Assembly: GCA_001599915.1 (NCBI GenBank)
Contig: BCIG01000010.1
Location: forward strand, 722,006-786,005
DNA: 64,000 nucleotides
Source of the DNA: Symbiotaphrina buchneri
Lineage: Eukaryota > Ascomycota > Symbiotaphrinales > Symbiotaphrinaceae
Direction: 5' to 3'
A model generated the notes under the pieces. That model did not search any database and was not told the origin of the DNA. It worked only from the letters and a program-made list of their open reading frames with translations. This document shows, in pieces, positions 1 through 11,982 of the stretch (positions within the stretch are counted from its first letter, which is position 1; every line of letters starts with the position of its first letter). Position numbers and translations under genes: made by a program.

Positions 1-1324
1 TACGGGTCTGGACCCTGCACGAACGAAAACGAGCGAAGTCAGAGATGGACTCGGATCCAGAGTCAAATTTTATGATTTGTTCCGATGAGATCAGACACCA
101 AGGGATGGCTGCGTCTACCTCGCGATGTTCCATTACTACTTCTCATCAATTTATGTAGCGGTACGAGCAAGCCCCAGGCCGGCAGAAAACAATCTTTGGG
201 GGCAATTGGTAGGGGGAGTGTTGAGTTACCTTTAGTTCCAATCAAGGACGTCCTGTCCCCAGTATAAGCGGGCCGCAAATGGCGCCATCCCAAGTGCATA
301 TTGCTTCATTGCCCAGCCTTGCCGGCTGCAGCATACCCCACCACAACACAATTTAGTATTCTGTAGTTCGCTTTGATACGCGTACACAACTCGGATTAGA
401 TACGCAGATGTGGTTAGTAGAGGATTGAAGGCCTCTCTTCCGCTGTTGCCGGCCTGGTTGCCAGGGATATCCGTGAATTAACTTTACTCTAAGCTTCACG
501 CCCGGTGGGGACACTGGAGAGGGATTTGTGCAGCTGATGAAGCTTTCGGCATTGTGTACAAGGTGTCCACCTATCTGCCACTGAGCTGGTGGGTACAAGT
601 GCGTCTGAGAGGTGCTGCTGTTTACCTCCGATTTGGCTGTGAATATAACTGCCCTGGTTCAAGTGAAGCCTAGACCCTCCGAATCCTAGTGATACCGATA
701 ACGACTGAGGGTGTGGCGGCAATCCCTCTATCTATCTTCTCCTGCCCTCGATGTTCTCAAGGCAGGATATAGCGTATTGTTGCGCGCAGAGCTCCCTCAG
801 TGTTACCCAATTATATTGAACACAACCGGCCTAGACATGCTATCCCTGAAACACGGGTGGAAGGTCTAGACTTGATAACGATATTCGTGACTAATGACGA
901 ATATGTGGCTTGCCATTCGTCAACACAACCATTGAACATCACTGAACCACGTATCAATTCACAAGTATACAGCGATCTTTTCCCCAATGTGGCCTTAGAG
1001 GCAAGGACCCTTCAAACAACCTTTATCCGCTATGGAGCGAACACTTCGGGGCTCCTCGGAATATATGGTGTGCTTCCATATCCTGCCAGGTCGCGAGTAT
1101 GGTGCAAACGCCAGGATTGATGGCATCATGTCCACCTCGGCACAGCTCATCCGACCAGCAAATGGGACAATGGCTGAATTACCCCTCGTCTGAGCGTTCC
1201 TGCCTCAACACCAAAGACTATATATCAGACGTATTGCGCATCACAGTCCTCCTTCTCAGACATACCAATTGCCAGCCTCATCCACCTGCTCCAAATCTTT
1301 GATAGGACCCCAGTCTCCACAATC
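1..1324. other. Gene-free stretch and promoter of the TauD-like gene
   Basis: I see no convincing gene here; the open frames are short, overlap on both strands and resemble no family I know. A TATA-like CTATATATC sits at about 1218-1226, roughly 100 bp upstream of the dioxygenase start codon at 1325, and is a plausible core promoter. The segment could hold the end of a gene lying outside the window, but no conserved C-terminus is visible. Confidence 0.4.
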
Positions 1325-2644
1325 ATGGCTCCCTCCCTCACCCAAACCGAGACCGTCTTGGAGCACCGACCAGCTAAACAGGAAAGCCAATCGGCTGTAG
1401 GCTATCCAAGAGGGCCCTTGAAGCTGTCGGGCGTGCTTGATCAGTTCAAATCCTTCGATGTGACGCCCGTGATTGGCAAGGAATTCCCAGAGGCCAACCT
1501 CGCTGAGTGGCTTCGTGCTCCTAACTCGGACGAGCTGGTCCGCGATCTGGCCATTACCAGTACGGCGCCTTCACCCCATTTTCCCATTTTATAACAACTA
1601 AACCCTTTCCAGTCTCCCAGCGCGGCGTGGTCTTCTTCCGCAAGCAAGACGAGCTGGACAACAACCTGCAGAAGGAGCTCGCGCAGCGCCTCGGAGAGCT
1701 GTCCGGCAAGCCCTCTACATCAGGCCTGCACGTCCACCCCGTCAACAACGCCGGCCGACGACTCGGAGGCAAAGACGACGAGATCAGCGTCATCAGCTCC
1801 GAGCAGGCCAAGAAGCTCTTCAAGAACCGCTTCCTGAACTTCACCGATAAGAAGCAGAGCGCCAAGGGCGGCTGGCACAGCGATATCACCTTCGAGCCCA
1901 TCCCCAGTGACTATGCGATCCTGCGGTTGACGCAGTTGCCTAAGACGGGTGGAGGTATGTCGTTCCTTTCCTGATCCTGAGTTCCTCACCTCCCTGTGAA
2001 GAGACCTTCAGCTGATTTTCGGGGATTTGCCCGAGCTAGACACCCTCTGGGCATCCGGCTACGAAGTCTACGACCGCATCTCGAAACCCTACCAGAAATT
2101 CCTCGAGAGCCTGACGGCCACGTACGCGCAGCCCGGGTTCGGAATCAGCGCCAAGGAGAACGGCTTCGAACTCTACTCCGAGCCGCGCGGGGCGCCCGAG
2201 AACGTCGGCACGAAGCTCGAGGCGATCCACCCAGTGATCCGCACGAACCCTGTGACGGGCTGGAAGAGCGTCTTCGGGCTCGGCCATCATGTGCAGAAGA
2301 TCAATGATATCAGCGAGGGCGAGAGCAAGAAGCTCCTCGAGTGGTTTTTGGATCTTGTTGTCGAGAATCATGATCTCCAGGTCCGCTATAAGTGGCAGAA
2401 TGAGAATGATTTAGGTAAGTTCCGAGCTGTGTCCTTTTGCATGATGATTTTTCTTTGCAGAAAGAATGTCCTGACGTGAGCGATAGCGATCTGGGATAAT
2501 CGTAGCGTGTACCACACTGCGACGTATGACTACAATGGACTCGGCGAGCGAACCGGCCAGCGGGCTGTGAGCTTGGGCGAGAAGCCGTATTTGGATCCCA
2601 ACAGCACCTCGAGGAGAGAGGCTTTGGGCTTGTTCGATCTTTGA
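1325..2644 (+). CDS. TauD/TfdA-family alpha-ketoglutarate-dependent dioxygenase
   Basis: Four exons, 1325-1559, 1613-1954, 2040-2414 and 2487-2644, give 369 residues, the usual size for fungal TauD proteins. The family oxidises sulfonates such as taurine, or related small substrates, using Fe(II), 2-oxoglutarate and O2. Visible landmarks are RGVVFFR, the iron-binding HxD in GGWHSDITFEP, the following LPKTGGDTLWAS, a WKSVFG segment, and the distal His and Arg region NRSVYHTATYDY near the C-terminus. All three introns (53, 85 and 72 bp) have GT-AG ends and restore these motifs exactly. There is no signal peptide, so it is probably cytosolic. It resembles yeast Jlp1-type sulfonate dioxygenases, but the true substrate cannot be read from sequence. 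Its neighbour on the opposite strand is an unrelated glycosyltransferase. Confidence 0.88.
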
Positions 2645-2991
2645 ATAGATTCGCTAGAAGTAGAGCACAAGAAAAGCCTTGAATGACATCTGATAAATAT
2701 AATTGTCGTAAGCTCCATCGTGCCTGTAAGGGATAGAAATCCCATTCCAGTGATCTTACGCTTGTTGTGGTATGTGTGCTTTGCGTCATCTATGTTCGGA
2801 CAGTCCCGGATGATTCCTGTCGTCTCAGGGGTAGCGTCACCTATTATGGTGAATCCCGGCCCGCCCAAGCTCTGAGGCCTAAACAAGAAGGCGGCATACA
2901 TTGAAGGCTAATTTATACAACGCTCGCCGTGAAGGACAAACCAATGCTCTGAACGCTCTGAATGCTCGCGACCAGATGGCGCTTTCCCTCT

Positions 2992-4086
2992 TCACCCATT
3001 CCCGTCCGTCTCCGCCACTCCCTGCCTCGCTCCGAAGAAAGCCTCCATCTCCGCCTTTAGCTGCCACCACCGCTGCCTAACAACATCCGGTCCCTCCAGC
3101 CAATTCTTCTCGTGCAAGCTAACCACACCCGCTTCCACATCCGCCATATTAGGCCACGTCGCACTCCACCTAGGATCCAGCTCACCCCAGGGCATGGCGC
3201 CCTCTCGCCGAAACGCATAGTTGAGCATGCTCTGCTCCATCTCATGCGGGTCGAAGCGGTGGTAGTGTTGCATCGTGCTCAGAAGGTACGCGTACATCTC
3301 CTTCGACGGGGCCGCGAGCCAGAAGCCCGCCGAGAAGGTGCGCGTTTGCGCCGGAGGGAAGGTGTGGTTTCGTTTCCCCGCTAGGGCATTGTCGCTGCGT
3401 GCGAGAAAGACGTAGTTGGCTGGCAGTGGCGCTTCGTCGGGCTTTAGCCTGCCGCCCGAGACGGCTTCTTCGATGCCTTCGGATCCGGCGTTGGTGTCGA
3501 TGCGGGTTGTGGCAGGTATACACGCCGCTTCCTCGGAGAATATCGGATGGATAGGATGCATCAGGAGGGTATCGGCGTCGATAAAGAGGACGCGCTCGTA
3601 CTCGGTCATCTCAAAGAGGCGGAGTTTGGTGAACTGGTCCCGCCACCGCGTCACGCCCGTTTTGATCCACCATGTCAAGGGAACGTCCTCCACTTCGATT
3701 ATAGTTGCGCCATCGGCCGCCAGCTGCGCTTTTTTATATTCCGTCACCGTGCTCGTTCATAACGCTAGGAACGGGATTTGTGGAAGGGCGTTGTCGGGAC
3801 CGGTGACTCGTGTCGAGGGGTCGTGGAGCAGTTGGTATGCGAGGATGCGCGCGGAGACGAAGTAGGGATCGTGTTCGGGCTCGAGGTCGCCGGACAGGAA
3901 CGTCGCGATGGCAACCTTGGATGCCGTATCCGTAGGGTTCAATTTTCCATATTCCGGGTCGAAAGTGGCTCGTGGCTGTGAAGGAGTGACGAGACGCAGC
4001 CACAGAAAGCCGAGGATCACGATGGCACCGATCGCAGAGAGGACGTGGGAACGGCGTAAGCGGTGGCCATTAGGGATGGCGACCAT
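2992..4086 (-). CDS. GT8 glycosyltransferase (GNT1-like), interrupted by an in-frame TGA
   Basis: One uninterrupted frame of 365 codons, except for a TGA at 3757-3759 (codon 110). The N-terminus (MVAIPNGHRLRRSHVLSA...) carries one membrane segment at about residues 15-33, a type II Golgi topology. After the stop the same frame continues with VTEYKKAQLAADGAT, the LTKLRLFE-like segment FTKLRLFEMTEYERV and the DxD-containing LFIDADTLLMHP, which binds metal and nucleotide sugar. This pattern fits the glycogenin/N-acetylglucosaminyltransferase branch of GT8. Homologues that I know run straight through the stop position with IPF-x-x-LV-like sequence. No splice pair can remove the TGA, since every nearby candidate intron would be only about a dozen bases. 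Either this is a pseudogene allele, a sequencing error, or the stop is read through. Confidence 0.75.
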
Positions 4087-4633
4087 ACTCGCTATCGCTG
4101 TGTCGAGCCCATACCGGCGTGGAGAAGAGATGGGTTCGTTGCGGAAGGGATCGTCGGATGGGGCGGATGGAGATGAGATGGCAGAAAAAGTGGAGCGTGG
4201 AGAAGGCGATTTGCAATGCCTTTGCCAAGCGACGGGACGCCTTGGGATTCCGCCCGGTGCGCGCTACCCCTTTCTTAGGCGGCGTAAGCTCATCATGGAT
4301 GAGGCATAGGGTGGCTTTCGACCTTTTGATATCTAAGAAACGCTTATAATCAGCCTTGCGCTCCTGAGCATTTGAATATTCTGAAATTGAGAAGGAAATG
4401 GCGGACAACGACATGTCTCTACTGAGACCAACCTTCATCCACCGGGGAAAGAACACCTTCCCAAAAGAGCCTAGCTATCCCGGGCTCGCCGGTGACGTCT
4501 CTCGAGATCCAAACCGCTTCTTCTTCTCCCGCATCAGAGAATTGGACATATCGGCAAGCGGTCATCCAACAATCAATAATGACAAGAATGTCAATAATGG
4601 CAAGAATGTAACCGGGCAATATTCATCAGCGCA

Positions 4634-6101
4634 ATGGAAGAAGCACAGCCGCTGCTCTCTGGCGATGAGAGTGATGCACCTGACGCGCAATCAAAGCTGC
4701 TCAAGTCCTTAGATAAGCTGCCTGTCTATTTAACCATCCACAGGTGAGTCGAATGCACAATCCATCCGCGAAAGACGATAACTGACCTTTGATAGAATTC
4801 GGCGCGATGTAAGAAACAGTATAGGTCAGTAATAGTATGCTTTCAAGCCGAGGCGCCTATACGATGACTAACGATGTCTGTCCTGCCTGAGTAGACGATC
4901 CGTACAGCCTAGAGCTACTCAGATCTCCCCGGATGAATATATCGCTTGTCCGCCCGTTGGTTGATCGCTTGTATGATATGCAAGACATATCAGTGGGTAA
5001 GCTATAGACTTGTCTCTCCGTTATATGGGCGTTAACCGTCGCCTCCCTCTAGTATACTGTCTTCTGGTCAACCGGGCCCAGTTCCTGCATGAGCAGTCAT
5101 ACCAAGCTCACCATTCGAGCGTGAATATCACTAGAGCATTACTATGCGAGTTACTTGCTACACGCATACTCCGTCGCTACGATGAAGATCACCCGGGACC
5201 GCGGGGTCTACTGCTATTGGCTCATATTGTTGTTACCGGCTTTGAGCCCTTCCAGAACGCACCACAAGATATTGTCCAAGAGTATCGGAACGCTCTACCC
5301 TGGGCGCTTCAGAAGAGACTAGATGGCCGAGAACGGCTGTCGAACGCTCTAGAGGTGGCTATTATTTCGGAAAGTAAGCTGTTTTTGGCCTCGACGGCAT
5401 GTCAGAAAGTCGTGGACGCTATCTACAAAGGAAAGATCACTTATACGCCGATTTCTTTTATTGATATCCTACCGGATCACTACAAGTTCAAGGAGATCGA
5501 ACTTTATGATCCCAGGAAAGCTAGGCTTTTCAACCAATACCGTTTGGTGGTACCACGCACGCGGAATCTCCCGGAGGTCTGTCAGTTCATTTTTCTGCTT
5601 GCGCTTTACATTGCTACCATGGCCAACCGCAGTGGTACGACATTCACAATTTATGAGCTTCTATTTATTGTATATACGCTGGGGTGGGAGCTTGACCAAT
5701 TTGCCTCTATCCTCGAACACGGCTGGCATGTCTACACGCAAAACTTGTGGTCCTTTCTGGACATTCTCTTCACCGCAATTTATGTCGCATACCTCTCACT
5801 GCGCCTCCATGGCCTTTGCACAGGTTCATCTCATTCCAGCGGCCAAGCCCTCGACGTTCTCTCTATAGCAGCACCGATCCTCATACCTCGTCTAGCCTTC
5901 AACCTCATGTCTGAACACATGCTCTTCGTCTCTCTCCGCGCAATGATGTCCGACTTCACAATTCTCACCTTTCTGGCCGTGTGGTGTTTTCTGGGCTTCG
6001 TCGTCTCGCTACACTGGCTGCACAACGGTGCACACAACCATCGCACCGTCACCATCTCCAAGTGGCTACTTTGGGTCTGGTTCGGGCTCGACGGTCAATA
6101 A
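4634..6101 (+). CDS. Yvc1-like vacuolar/TRP-type cation channel, 3'-truncated
   Basis: Exons 4634-4743, 4796-4824, 4895-4996 and 5053-6101 encode 429 residues. The splicing regenerates the strongly conserved IRRDVRNSIDDPYSLELL, RPLVDRLYD and VVYCLLVNRAQFL blocks of fungal receptor-activated Ca2+-permeable cation channels related to yeast Yvc1. Several hydrophobic segments follow, from about residue 215 (EVCQFIFLLALYIATMA) to WFLGFVVSLHW-like sequence near residue 400. Full-length relatives continue after KWLLWVWFGLDG with the pore and last membrane helix plus a long cytosolic tail. Here the frame ends two codons later (Q, stop), exactly where the opposite-strand dehydrogenase begins. The pore region is therefore missing and the product is probably non-functional as a channel. 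The N-terminal four-exon structure itself looks intact. Confidence 0.8.
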
Positions 6102-7156
6102 ACGCCTCCGTATCAATCAATTCGCCCCTTCCGACATTGCTCACGAACGCCTTCTTCTTGCTCAACAACTCGAACTGGCGGGCGCCGATCATTTTCCGTG
6201 TCAGTGCCGTCAGCGGCATGCAGATCAGAAGCATGTCTAGGTCCTGTGACAGGAAGTTGTTGAGTGCTTCGGAGGTGGTGCCGTGGAACCATTTGGCTGG
6301 GAACTGCCCGTCGGGATCACCTAGTCCGGGCTCCCGGTACCCCTCGTAGTCGGCCCGTGAGGAGGGCGTGCTGCGCTCCCGCGCCGTGTACGCGTAGACT
6401 TCCATCCCGAAGGCTTTGGCTAGGCGCGCGCATTGTCGCCCGATGGCGCCGTAGCCGAGGATTCCCCTGTGATGGTGCGTTAGCAGCTTGCTCTTTTGTC
6501 GTGCGAGAGGATGAGGGAAAGGACGCCGCCGGGGGTAGAGGGGGTTGCAGATACGAGATGGGGAGACGTACATGCGCAAGCCGACGCAGTCCTCGATCAT
6601 TGGCATCTCCGGCACGGGGACGAAATACTCCTCGTCAAACGCCTTCTGATAGAACGAGCTCTTGTGCTGGAACGCCAGGAACGTCCAAAAGACCCATTCG
6701 GCAATCTGCGGCCTGCATACCCACACTCATCAGCAAACATCGCCCCCTTCCCATCCCTACCAGATCAAGCAAGAAGGGAAGAAACACATACGGATGCACG
6801 CCATTACTCGTACACATAATGACCTTCGGGTCTTTATACCAATCCCTCTCCACGAGGTGATCATAGCCCGCACTACTCAGCTGCACGAACCTCAGCCCGG
6901 GCGCCTGCTCAAGCGTCGGGAACGTCGCAAACGCAAGCACCATCGTCGTGTCCGCGTACACGCTGGTATCCGCGCCCGGCGCCGTCAGCGAGGGGACTGA
7001 TCGCACTACGATCTCGAGGTCGGGGTGCGCGGCTTTGACGCTCGCGATCCATTCGGTGGGCTCGTCCCAGTTCTGCGCGATGAGCAGTTTGTGGCCCTTC
7101 AGTGTTGGGTTCGGCGCGAAGGCGGACCCGCTGCTGGGCTGTATGTGCTCGCTCAT
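6049..7156 (-). CDS. D-isomer-specific 2-hydroxyacid dehydrogenase, 3'-truncated
   Basis: Exons 7156-6792, 6712-6572 and 6466-6049 encode 307 residues. The start at MSEHIQPSSG is preferred; an in-frame ATG at 7324 would add 56 residues. Visible features are the SAGYDH loop, GVHPPQIAEWV, the Rossmann motif GILGYGAIGRQCA of the NAD(P) domain, a long insertion, MPLTALTRKMI and the arginine-bearing NVGRGELID. These enzymes reduce 2-keto acids to D-2-hydroxy acids. After GELIDTEAFI the expected continuation (ALDVTDPEPLP..., with the catalytic Glu and His) is absent. Instead 15 or so unrelated residues (RRARTRPKVATWRW) are read antisense from the Yvc1-like gene. The catalytic domain is therefore incomplete and the gene is probably dead. 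It overlaps the channel gene tail-to-tail by 53 bp. Confidence 0.8.
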
Positions 7157-7851
7157 GATGCGGTGGCCGGCGAGGGCGCGCGCGGGAGGGGCTTTGTGGG
7201 CTGGGTAGCGGGGTTGTCCGATTGCGGCGGCGAAGGACTGCCGGCTTCCAAGTAAGATCGCGACGGCGAAGACTTTGCAGCGCTGAAAGCCGTAGGCGTG
7301 AATTGGGTTGTTGTTGAAAATCAACGAACGGGGCGAGAGCTGGTTGTCAAAAAAGGCGCGCCTTAAGATAGACAGGGTTCCCGCGTCCTTTTGACTACAG
7401 TTTTCACCAGCTTGCCGGCGCTATCGCGTGGCTATCTACAGAGTAATCGCAGATAACCGCTCAGGGGCTAATGCGCGAAGGGGTTAGGGGCTGGCGTTCC
7501 TCGGCGTTACTCTTCGTACAGCCCGCTGGGACCCGCTCTAGCGACCAATGAGAGGTGAGTGCTGCTACTGAGCTAGGTCCATCAGAACGCCGACGAGGCG
7601 CCCGGGGCGGAACATCCGATGTATGGAAAAGCGGATTTCGCAGTAGGGAGGCCGATCAAGAGTGTTTGGTATAGGATGGATGGATGGATTGTTTTGCGTA
7701 TTGTGACGCATGTGGAAAAGGCTCGCTCATAGCTATCTCGAAGCTTTTCCCTGGACCGGTGAATCTTGTAGACATCTGTTCTTGGAATCGGGAGCAGCAT
7801 AGGTATTGTAGAGAAGATATATTTGGATAGTCCACCACTTCAAATTTCCAC

Positions 7852-10300
7852 TCACTCCAGCCCCACAAACCTTTTATACGACATCAGCACCTCCCAATCC
7901 GCCACGGCCTCACTCCTCTTAACCTCTCCCCCAGAGACCAGCTTCTTCACCGCCGTCTCCAGCTTCTTCCCATTCCTCGTCATCGGGAACTCATGCACCT
8001 GCAGCACCCTCGCCGGAACATGTTTAGGACTCAACCGCTCCCTCACCGCCCCCCTCACCCTGCTCTCCAACTCCCCATCCAGCACCACCCCATCCGCTAA
8101 CTTCAGAAACAACAACACGCGCTCATCCACATCCCCTGGCCTCTTCTGGCCCACGCAGAGAGAGTCTTTAATCACGCCCTCGAAAGCGGCGGACTCGGTG
8201 ATGGCGTAGATTTCAGCGCTGCCGAAACGCACGCCGGACGGGTTGAGGATCCCGTCGCTGCGGCTGTGGATCACGGCCCCGCCCGTGAGGGGGTTGATGC
8301 TGACGACATCGTGCTGGGCCCAGACGGGCGCGCCGGGGAAGCGCGTGAAGTACGTTGAAGTGTATAAGCTGTTGAAGGAGTCGTCGTTCCAGAATCGCAC
8401 GGGCATGGAGGGGAAGGGCGTGCGGCAGATGAGTTCGCCGGGTTCGCCGGTCTAGAGGGTGATGGAGTTAGTTTTTTTCTTTTTTTGAAGGGGGAGTGGA
8501 GGAAGGGGTTGAGGGGGGTAGGTGCGCGTACGTGCTCGATCGATTCGCCCGTCTCGGGGTCCGCGACGTCGACGTCCATGCCCAGCGCTTTCATCTGCAT
8601 TTCGCCCGCGTAGACCGGCCCCGTCGGGTCCGTCGTGAACCCTACTTCTCGTCAGTCACCTTTATCCCAGGCTTCTGCGGAGATAAAGAAAAAAAAGGGA
8701 ATCGTACAGGAGGACGCGATATCCGTGCCGCCCGCGACGCTGGTCAGTTGCACATGTGGCGGGAACGCGCTGTAGAACCAGCGATACTGGTCCGGCGCGA
8801 GCGGGGCGCCGGTGACGCTCACGATGCGCAGGGCGGAAAGATCGAATTCGTTCTTGGGCACGATGCCCCCGCGCTGTAGTTCGAGGAGGTACCGCGGCGA
8901 GGTGCCGAAGAGGGTGACTCTGCGTGCCCACGTCAGCTCCTGCTCCCGTATCCCCTCGATCACTCTCTATCACTCTCTTGAGACAACGACGTACCGATGT
9001 TTCTCCAACACGCGCAACAGCGCACTGCGATCCGGCCACAGCGGACTACCATCGTAGCAGATCGTCTTAGCGCCCACGGCCTGATACCCGTTCATGACAT
9101 TCCACATGACCCAGCTGGTATTAGTGTACTGCAGCACGACGTCGCGGGGCGACAGGCTGTTATGCAGCGCCGAGATCTTCTTCTGCTGCAGGATCAGCCC
9201 ATGCTGGTGCGTGATGCATTTCGGCGGCCCGCTGGTCCCGCTCGAGAACAGGATCCACAGCGGGTGCGAGAAGGGGACCCGCGTGTAGGTTAGTGGCGCG
9301 GATGAGGAACTGCTGCTGAGGAAGGAGGAGAGCGTGGGGTGGTCGGCGACGCGCGGAGAGGATGAGCTGAAGATTAGCTGCGGGGAGTTGGGGAGTGCGC
9401 TGAGGATTTGGGAGAGCCTGTCGGCGTTGTGGAAGACGCGCCCTTTATACCGCGCGGTGGGGTCCGCGAAGATAATCGACGGGGAGATCTGTGCCAGGCG
9501 CGAGATGACGCCCTGATGGCCCACACCCCCGTCAGCCAATTCATCCACTACCGCGGCAGGGATGTCAGAAGCATACCTCGCCCCCAATCTCCGGCGACGC
9601 CGACGAAAAAATCGCGCCAATCGACGACGTCGCCAGCATGAGCACCACCGTCCAGGGATGATTCGCCATCACGGCCGCGACTCTATCCCCCTTCCCCACT
9701 CCGGCTTGCTTCAACGCGTTCGCCGCGCGCCGCACATTCTCCCGCAACGTGCCCCACGTCATCTCCTCGCCCACGCCCTCGTCACCCTCGCGCAACGCCA
9801 CCAGCGCCACTGCGTCCGCGTCGCGGCCTTCAAGCACGTTCTCGGCGTAGTTGAGCGCCACGCCTTCGAAGAATTTCGGGATTGCGCTTAGAGGGAGCGA
9901 GGGGTCGAAGGCGTGTGTGGTTGAGGAAGGGAGAGAGGGGGTGAGCTGCAGGTAGGACCAGAGGTCGATCCAGAAGGCGTGTGGGTTTGTGACACTCCAT
10001 TTGTGAAGGTCGTGTGCGGTGGCCAGGGAGGTCCGGTATTTGGCATTGACGAAGCGGCGGTAGTGGTCCAGTGGCGCGGCGGAGGGGTCGGTGGGTTCCC
10101 ATAGTTTTTCGCCTTGGTGATTATGATGTTAGTTGAGAAGGGTCAATTAATGGGAATAGATCTCTCGTACCGTGTCGTTGACTGTATCCTCTCCTAAACA
10201 CCGCGGCCAGACGACGTTGTTTGACCGTGGGGCCGGGGCCTGGCCCCACAGGAAGCGGAGAGGCCCGAAGCAACCACTTACTGAGGACGATGAGCACCAT
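7852..10300 (-). CDS. Acetoacetyl-CoA synthetase (acetoacetate-CoA ligase)
   Basis: Six exons, 10300-10282, 10112-9577, 9512-8995, 8919-8708, 8641-8532 and 8451-7852, give 664 residues, normal for this family. The enzyme activates acetoacetate to acetoacetyl-CoA through an adenylate, feeding ketone-body carbon or leucine-derived carbon into lipid and energy metabolism. Landmarks are the N-terminal EKLWEPTDPSAAPLDHYRRF, LNYAENVL, the AMP-binding loop SSGTSGPPK followed by CITHQHG, YTNTSWVMWNVM, SVAGGTDIAS, GEPGELICR, the adenylate-contacting RSDGILNPSGVRFGSAEIY and a C-terminal MTRNGKKLETAVKK bearing the catalytic lysine. The tiny 19-nt first exon is inferred from GT-AG boundaries and the conserved EKLWEP start. 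No targeting peptide is seen, so it is probably cytosolic. Confidence 0.9.
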
Positions 10301-11231
10301 TTTTCGATATTTGGTCAAGAAACGATGCTGTGAATATGTGTCAATTCATCCTCCGAGGGGAATACAAGATACCAATATACGAATAATCTGTTGCATTTGT
10401 TGACAGTGCCGCCGAAAAAGCCCGAGAACCTCCGCAGCGGAGTCAGCCTGCTTGCTGGGCGGGTGGTGAAATGTTGGGGTAAGGGGCTAGATTCTGGTCC
10501 ATGGCGTGATGTGGGGCTATGATCCCGTTGCACAATGAGAGCAACAGATTCACGAAAGAGGCAAATGATCTCGTTAATATTGAAAATAACAAACATTTAC
10601 TTCGCTTTCCCAGCTCATCATCATTCACCGCTACGAGATTGTCCAGTCAGTCCAGAATATTCACAGTGAAGCCACACCAGTTTCGAGCACACGAAGGCAA
10701 AAAACGTCGGCGCAAGTCACTTGAAGCTCGCACACAGGCGAAGAAAAGCAACGAGCTCATTTCAGCGAAGCAGAGGGATCATCCCAATTCCAATCCCGGC
10801 GACACTCATAGTACACATCAAGGACAACTTGAACAGATAGCTCTCTCAGGATCTGCAGATCTATGATCCCTGTCTACCTTGTGTTTCTATCATGTACCGT
10901 CAGCGCAAGATCTTCAACTATTAAAAGCAAGTTATCCTTCATTCACTTACTGCGCCTGCATATTGCACAGATGACGCATCCCGGTGAATGGCGATTGAAG
11001 ATCAAAGCCATGTTAACGCACTTACCTGACAAAGAAACGCAAAGCCAACCTCCAGCATCCTCGCATCCTCTTCTTGCACTAATCTGATGCGCGCTTCATC
11101 ATACTTGAAATGCGGCAACGATCACGCATGACTAAAATCCACCCTCACGACTCACTCAACCCTGGCTTTCTCCACTGGTTGGCACCATGATAATCAGCGC
11201 CTTCCATTGAACAATCATCCAGCCACGTATC
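10301..11231. other. Intergenic region without recognisable gene
   Basis: Between the acetoacetyl-CoA synthetase and the small open frame at 11232-11555 I find only short open frames with no family resemblance. The first few hundred bases presumably carry the synthetase promoter. Confidence 0.4.
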
Positions 11232-11555
11232 CTAGTGTTTGACAAATCCCCACATGCGGGCCCCTTCAAGCTGATTCCCGCGGGTCCTACGGCACATCGC
11301 AAGCGCCGCCGACGCTTCTTTCACCTGCAAAGGCGTCGAGGGCGTCTTCCAGACCCTCAGGCGCCCGACATGGCATTCGCGCGTAACGCTTGAGAACGCG
11401 GTTATTTCGCATGCGGCATGCGTTTTCAGGCCCACCATGCAGACAGACCCCCAAGCCAGATAAGAAACTCTGCTACTGCAGGTAGTATTTGAGTATCCAA
11501 ATCGTCCCGGCATCGCGACGCCAAATGCTGACATAGCCAGTGCTAGGAAGAACAT
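11232..11555 (-). CDS. Doubtful small open frame, possible secreted cysteine-containing peptide
   Basis: An ATG at 11555 opens 107 codons starting MFFLALAMSAFGVAMPG, which would read as a signal peptide, followed by a stretch with seven cysteines. I recognise no family. An overlapping open frame exists on the other strand, and the composition gives no strong coding signal. It may be chance; listed only because a short secreted protein is possible. Confidence 0.15.
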   Translation of the reverse strand: MFFLALAMSAFGVAMPGRFGYSNTTCSSRVSYLAWGSVCMVGLKTHAACEITAFSSVTRECHVGRLRVWKTPSTPLQVKEASAALAMCRRTRGNQLEGARMWGFVKH

Positions 11556-11982
11556 GCAATCAACCAATGAAAATCCTCCGAGGCGTGCGCAACGAACACC
11601 AGTACACAGTCAACGCGGCAGTGATGATTGGTTGCGGCGGGCTCGGCTGCGGGCAGGAGCGTACTCTGTACGAGTAGACGGTGTACTTCGTATTATTCCA
11701 AATCAGTTTGGGGAGCAAGTCGGTCACTGCCTGATTAGTGAACTGGAACAACCGCTAGTGGGCCGGGATTACACCTACATCAATAGAAAGCTCCAGTTTC
11801 CCCACCTTCTTGAGCTGTGTGAGGAGTATTTATCCACCAGCAGCAGCCTGCAACCCTCTTCAGCTCAATTCACCAAGCTCATCTGTAATTGTTCCTACCC
11901 AAGAACTACAGAGACAAACAACTGTAAATTGAAAATACATACACCGAGACACCAGCAAACCGACAACTGCAAACAGCCCAAC

